Part shown: piece after piece, positions 60,163-64,000 of the stretch | How positions within the stretch are numbered: the first letter of the stretch is position 1 | Layout of the letters: every line of letters begins with the position of its first letter | Assembly: GCF_000372885.1 (NCBI RefSeq) | Contig: NZ_KB889967.1 | Coordinates: forward strand, 2,228,655-2,292,654 | Reading direction: 5' to 3' | Source: Methyloversatilis thermotolerans | Lineage (GTDB): Bacteria; Pseudomonadota; Gammaproteobacteria; Burkholderiales; Rhodocyclaceae | DNA: 64,000 nucleotides | Made by a program: the position numbers and the translations under genes | Notes under the pieces: model-generated | Databases searched by the model: none | What the model saw: only the letters and a program-made list of their open reading frames with translations | Told to the model about the DNA's origin: nothing

Positions 60163-61712
60163 GCACCCGCATCTACGTTCCGATCGATTCGAGCGCGCTG
60201 TCGCTCGGCGCCGGCCGTGTCGCCAAGGCGATCGCAGACGAAGCAGCCCGCCGCGGCATCGCGATCGAACTGGTACGCAACGGTTCGCGTGGCGCCTTTT
60301 TCCTGGAACCCATGGTCGAAGTGCAGACCCCGGCTGGCCGCATGGCCTACGGTCCGGTTCAGGTGAAAGATGTCGCTTCGCTGTTCGACGCGGGGTTCAT
60401 CAGCGGCGGCGGACAGCACGGGCTGTCGCTCGGTCCGGCCGACGAAATTCCCTACCTGAAGAACCAGGAGCGCCTGACCAGCGCGCGCATCGGCATCACC
60501 GATCCCCTGAGCCTGGATGACTACACCGCGCATGGCGGCTACGAAGGCCTGAAGAACGCCCTGGCGATGAGCGGGGCGGACGTCGTCAAGGAAGTGACCG
60601 ATTCCGGCCTGCGCGGCCGCGGCGGCGCAGCCTTCCCGACCGGCATCAAGTGGAATACCGTGCTCGGCGCCAGCGCCGACCAGAAGTACGTGGTGTGCAA
60701 CGCCGACGAAGGCGATTCCGGCACCTTCTCCGATCGCATGATCATGGAGGGCGACCCCTATGTGCTGATCGAGGGCATGACCATCGCCGGCATCGCGGTC
60801 GGCGCCACCCAAGGCTATATCTACCTGCGTTCCGAGTATCCGCATGCCTTCGCCACGCTGAAGGAAGCGATCCGGCGCGCCCGCGCCGCCGGCTGGCTGG
60901 GCCAGGATGTGCGCGGTTCGGGCAAGGCGTTCGAACTGGAAGTGCGCCTCGGTGCCGGCGCCTACATCTGCGGTGAGGAAACCTCGCTGCTGGAAAGCCT
61001 GGAAGGCAAGCGCGGCATCGTGCGCTTCAAACCGCCGCTGCCGGCGCTGCAGGGCCTGTTCGGCAAACCGACGGTCATCAACAACGTGATTTCGCTGGCG
61101 TCGGTACCCATCATCCTTGCCAGGGGCGGCGCCTGGTATCGCGATTACGGCATGGGTCGCTCGCGCGGAACGCTGCCGTTCCAGCTCACCGGAAACATCA
61201 AGCGGGGTGGACTGGTCGAAAAGGCATTCGGCCTGACACTGAACGAACTGATCTACGACTTCGGCGGCGGCACGCTGTCCGGACGACCGGTGCGTGCGGT
61301 TCAGGTCGGCGGCCCGCTCGGCGCGTATGTGCCGGCATCGCAGTTCGACGTGCCGCTCGATTACGAGGAATACGCGAAGCGCCAGGCGATGATCGGTCAC
61401 GGCGGCATCGTGGTGTTCGACGACACGGTGGACATGTCCCGTATGGCGCGCTACGCGATGGAATTCTGTGCGATCGAATCCTGTGGCAAATGCACGCCCT
61501 GTCGCATCGGTTCGACGCGAGGCGTAGAAGTGATCGACCGCATCATCGCCGACGAACAGCGCGGCAAGAACATCGCGCTGCTGCAGTCGCTGTGCGACAC
61601 CATGCTCAACGGCTCGCTCTGCGCGCTGGGCGGCATGGCGCCCTATCCGGTGCTGTCGGCGCTGAACCATTTCCCCGAAGACTTCGGCATCTCCAAGACC
61701 GAAGCGGCATAA
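60159..61712 (+). CDS. fdsB: NAD-dependent formate dehydrogenase beta subunit FdsB
   Basis: 517 aa NuoF-like flavoprotein. GLRGRGGAAFPTGIKW near residue 151 and NADEGDSGTFSDR form the NADH/FMN site; GAGAYICGEETSLLESLEG follows, and ESCGKCTPCRIGSTRG plus a later cysteine bind a 4Fe-4S cluster. The N-terminal part of about 110 residues is a thioredoxin-like extension. Reduces NAD with electrons from FdsA. Confidence 0.95.
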   Translation: MSTRIYVPIDSSALSLGAGRVAKAIADEAARRGIAIELVRNGSRGAFFLEPMVEVQTPAGRMAYGPVQVKDVASLFDAGFISGGGQHGLSLGPADEIPYLKNQERLTSARIGITDPLSLDDYTAHGGYEGLKNALAMSGADVVKEVTDSGLRGRGGAAFPTGIKWNTVLGASADQKYVVCNADEGDSGTFSDRMIMEGDPYVLIEGMTIAGIAVGATQGYIYLRSEYPHAFATLKEAIRRARAAGWLGQDVRGSGKAFELEVRLGAGAYICGEETSLLESLEGKRGIVRFKPPLPALQGLFGKPTVINNVISLASVPIILARGGAWYRDYGMGRSRGTLPFQLTGNIKRGGLVEKAFGLTLNELIYDFGGGTLSGRPVRAVQVGGPLGAYVPASQFDVPLDYEEYAKRQAMIGHGGIVVFDDTVDMSRMARYAMEFCAIESCGKCTPCRIGSTRGVEVIDRIIADEQRGKNIALLQSLCDTMLNGSLCALGGMAPYPVLSALNHFPEDFGISKTEAA

Positions 61713-61740
61713 GAACGGCACGTAGCTGAGGAGAATCGCC

Positions 61741-64000
61741 ATGTCACTACCCCGCAATACCGATTACGGCACCCCCGCCCGGGAATCCGAAAAGGAAGTC
61801 ACGCTGTCGATCGACGGCATCGAAGTCACGGTGCCGGCCGGCACCTCGGTCATGCGCGCCGCCCAGGAGTGCGATGCCAGCATTCCCAAGCTGTGCGCGA
61901 CCGACAGCCTCGAGCCTTTCGGATCCTGCCGCCTCTGTCTGGTGGAGATCGAAGGTCGCCGCGGTTACCCCGCGTCCTGTACCACGCTGGTCGAACCCGG
62001 CATGCAGGTGCGCACCCAGACGCCCAAACTGGCCGAAATCCGCCGCGGCGTCATGGAGCTCTACATTTCCGACCATCCGCTGGACTGTCTCACCTGCTCC
62101 GCCAACGGGAACTGCGAACTGCAGGACATGACCGGTGTGGTCGGCCTGCGCGAAGTGCGCTACGGCATGAAGGGCAAGAACCACTTCGATCTGCTGTCGG
62201 CACTCAGCAAGGACGAATCCAACCCCTACTTCACCTACGATCCTTCCAAGTGCATCGTCTGCAACCGGTGCGTGCGGGCGTGCGAGGAAACCCAGGGCAC
62301 CTTCGCGCTCACCATTTCCGGCCGCGGTTTCGATTCGCGCGTGAGCCCGGGCGAGAGCCAGCCTTTCATGGAATCGGAATGCGTGTCCTGCGGCGCCTGC
62401 GTGCAGGCCTGCCCGACCGCCACGCTGATGGAAAAGGGCGTGATCGAGCATGGTCAGGCGGAAAAGAAGGTCACCACCACCTGCGCCTACTGCGGCGTGG
62501 GCTGCTCGTTCGACGCCGAGGTGAAGGGCACGACCGTGGTGCGCATGGTGCCGAACAAGGACGGCGGCGCCAACCACGGTCACTCCTGCGTGAAAGGCCG
62601 GTTCGCCTTCGGCTACGCGACCCATCCGGATCGCATCACCACGCCGATGATACGCAAGAGCATCGAGGACGCATGGCAGCCGGTGAGCTGGGACGAGGCG
62701 ATCGGCTATGCCGCTTCGGAATTCAAGCGCATCCAGGCGAAGTACGGTCGCGATTCGATCGGCGGCATCGTGTCCAGCCGCTGCACCAATGAAGAAGGCT
62801 ATCTGGTGCAGAAGCTGGTACGCGCGGCATTCGGCAACAACAACGTCGACACCTGCGCCCGTGTCTGCCACTCGCCCACCGGTTACGGCCTGAAGCAGAC
62901 CCTGGGTGAGTCGGCCGGCACGCAGACCTTCGATTCGGTCATGAAATCGGATGTGATCATGGTGATGGGTGCCAACCCCACCGATGGACATCCGGTTTTC
63001 GGTTCGCAGATGAAACGTCGTCTGCGCCAGGGCGCCAAGCTCATCGTGGTCGATCCGCGTGCAATCGACCTGGTGCGCTCGCCGCACATCCAGGCCACGC
63101 ATCACCTGAAGCTCAAGCCGGGCAGCAACGTCGCCATCATCACTGCCATGGCCCACGTGGTCGTGACCGAAGGCCTGGTGCAGGAGGACTTCGTGCGCGA
63201 GCGCTGCGAATGGGTGTCTTTCGAGCAATGGCGCGATTTCGTGTCCAAGCCGGAAAATTCGCCGGAAGCGATGGAAATCCATACCGGCGTGCCGGCAGCC
63301 GAAGTGCGCGCCGCCGCCCGCCTGTTCGCCACCGGCGGCAACGCAGCCATCTACTACGGTCTGGGCGTGACCGAACACAGCCAGGGTTCGACCACGGTGA
63401 TCGGCATCGCCAACCTCGCGATGGCCACCGGCAACATCGGCCGCGAAGGCGTGGGCGTGAATCCGCTGCGCGGTCAGAACAATGTGCAGGGCTCGTGCGA
63501 CATGGGCAGCTTCCCGCACGAACTGCCGGGCTATCGCCATGTGTCCGATTCGGCCACGCGCGCCTTGTTCAAGGATGCGTGGGGTGTGGAGCCGCAGCCG
63601 GAGCCGGGATTGCGCATCCCGAACATGTTCGAGGCCGCGATGGAAGGCTCCTTCATGGGCCTGTACTGCGAAGGCGAGGACATCGTCCAGTCCGATCCGA
63701 ACACCCAGCACGTCGAAGCCGCGCTGCGCGCGATGGAATGCGTGGTGGTGCAGGATCTTTTCCTGAACGAAACCGCCAAGTTCGCGCACGTGTTCCTGCC
63801 GGGCTCCAGCTTCCTCGAAAAGGACGGCACCTTCACCAATGCGGAGCGCCGCATCTCGCGCGTGCGCAAGGCCATGCCGCCGCTGGCCGGGAAGGCCGAC
63901 TGGGAAGTGACCTGCATGCTGTCGAATGCGCTCGGCTATCCGATGGACTACACGCATCCGTCGGAAATCATGGATGAGATCGCGCGCCTGACGCCGACTT
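61741..64000 (+). CDS. fdsA: NAD-dependent formate dehydrogenase alpha subunit FdsA, 3' end missing
   Basis: 753 codons are present; the family is about 950 aa, so roughly 200 are cut off. The N-terminus is NuoG-like: 2Fe-2S (C52, C63, C66, C80), His-ligated 4Fe-4S (H112, C116, C119, C125) and two ferredoxin motifs (C171-C181, C214-C224). Then comes the molybdopterin domain with its own 4Fe-4S (C248, C251, C255, C283) and TCARVCHSPT, where C376 is the likely Mo ligand, a cysteine rather than selenocysteine. It oxidises formate to CO2. Confidence 0.95.
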   Translation, partial: MSLPRNTDYGTPARESEKEVTLSIDGIEVTVPAGTSVMRAAQECDASIPKLCATDSLEPFGSCRLCLVEIEGRRGYPASCTTLVEPGMQVRTQTPKLAEIRRGVMELYISDHPLDCLTCSANGNCELQDMTGVVGLREVRYGMKGKNHFDLLSALSKDESNPYFTYDPSKCIVCNRCVRACEETQGTFALTISGRGFDSRVSPGESQPFMESECVSCGACVQACPTATLMEKGVIEHGQAEKKVTTTCAYCGVGCSFDAEVKGTTVVRMVPNKDGGANHGHSCVKGRFAFGYATHPDRITTPMIRKSIEDAWQPVSWDEAIGYAASEFKRIQAKYGRDSIGGIVSSRCTNEEGYLVQKLVRAAFGNNNVDTCARVCHSPTGYGLKQTLGESAGTQTFDSVMKSDVIMVMGANPTDGHPVFGSQMKRRLRQGAKLIVVDPRAIDLVRSPHIQATHHLKLKPGSNVAIITAMAHVVVTEGLVQEDFVRERCEWVSFEQWRDFVSKPENSPEAMEIHTGVPAAEVRAAARLFATGGNAAIYYGLGVTEHSQGSTTVIGIANLAMATGNIGREGVGVNPLRGQNNVQGSCDMGSFPHELPGYRHVSDSATRALFKDAWGVEPQPEPGLRIPNMFEAAMEGSFMGLYCEGEDIVQSDPNTQHVEAALRAMECVVVQDLFLNETAKFAHVFLPGSSFLEKDGTFTNAERRISRVRKAMPPLAGKADWEVTCMLSNALGYPMDYTHPSEIMDEIARLTPT

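Noticed and set aside
61747-63957. A 736-codon minus-strand open frame over fdsA
   Set aside because: Shadow of fdsA, whose cysteine motifs are complete on the plus strand.

Overview
The window is a GC-rich, gene-dense stretch of a betaproteobacterial chromosome. The protein families and gene orders suggest Rhodocyclales or a close relative such as Methyloversatilis. That placement is inferred from three things: the order dcw cluster, lpxC, DUF721/M23, secA; a cbb3 oxidase operon; and a NAD-linked molybdenum formate dehydrogenase. I see no rRNA, tRNA, CRISPR array, prophage or intact insertion sequence.

Layout. 1-11917 is the distal division and cell-wall cluster (murE 3' end, murF, mraY, murD, ftsW, murG, murC, ddlB, ftsQ, ftsA, ftsZ); from murE to ftsA almost every gene overlaps the next. 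11918-17547 holds lpxC, a small membrane protein, a DUF721 gene divergent from an M23 peptidase, and secA. 17629-24720 holds an aminotransferase, an opposing pyrC/lipoprotein/DUF3025 operon, rsmI, and a divergent yraN-HIRAN-diaA-dolP group resembling the E. coli yra region. 24773-32149 is a minus-strand run of hrpA, crcB, miaA and mutL. 32245-39236 holds dedA, a degenerate AAA-like protein, a lipoprotein, and a tightly overlapping five-gene operon (purN, DUF3108, RNA methyltransferase, PLD nuclease, MscS). 39312-41136 holds a fatty-acid desaturase and a universal stress protein. 41260-46677 is the minus-strand ccoNOQP-ccoG-fixH operon plus one unknown membrane gene, with an FNR/ANR-type site upstream, followed by a divergent H-NS-family gene. 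47361-56052 holds fadD, a CBS-domain protein, the AddAB recombination nuclease and a ferredoxin, all on the minus strand. 56621-58298 is trxA-rho. 58404-64000 is a molybdate-type regulator divergent from fdsGBA, with fdsA cut by the window end.

Together the genes cover peptidoglycan precursor synthesis and septation, outer-membrane and secretion housekeeping, DNA and RNA maintenance, low-oxygen respiration, and formate oxidation to NADH. Most coding content is conventional. The more unusual signals are regulatory or small: a pair of NrdR-box-like palindromes 31 bp apart in front of ftsZ; a promoter with an embedded dyad and a possibly hairpinned ribosome binding site in front of the desaturase; a terminator-like hairpin in the fds leader; a C-rich rho leader; a repeat element behind rho; a stand-alone P-loop-less AAA-like protein; and a signal-peptide-bearing HIRAN protein.
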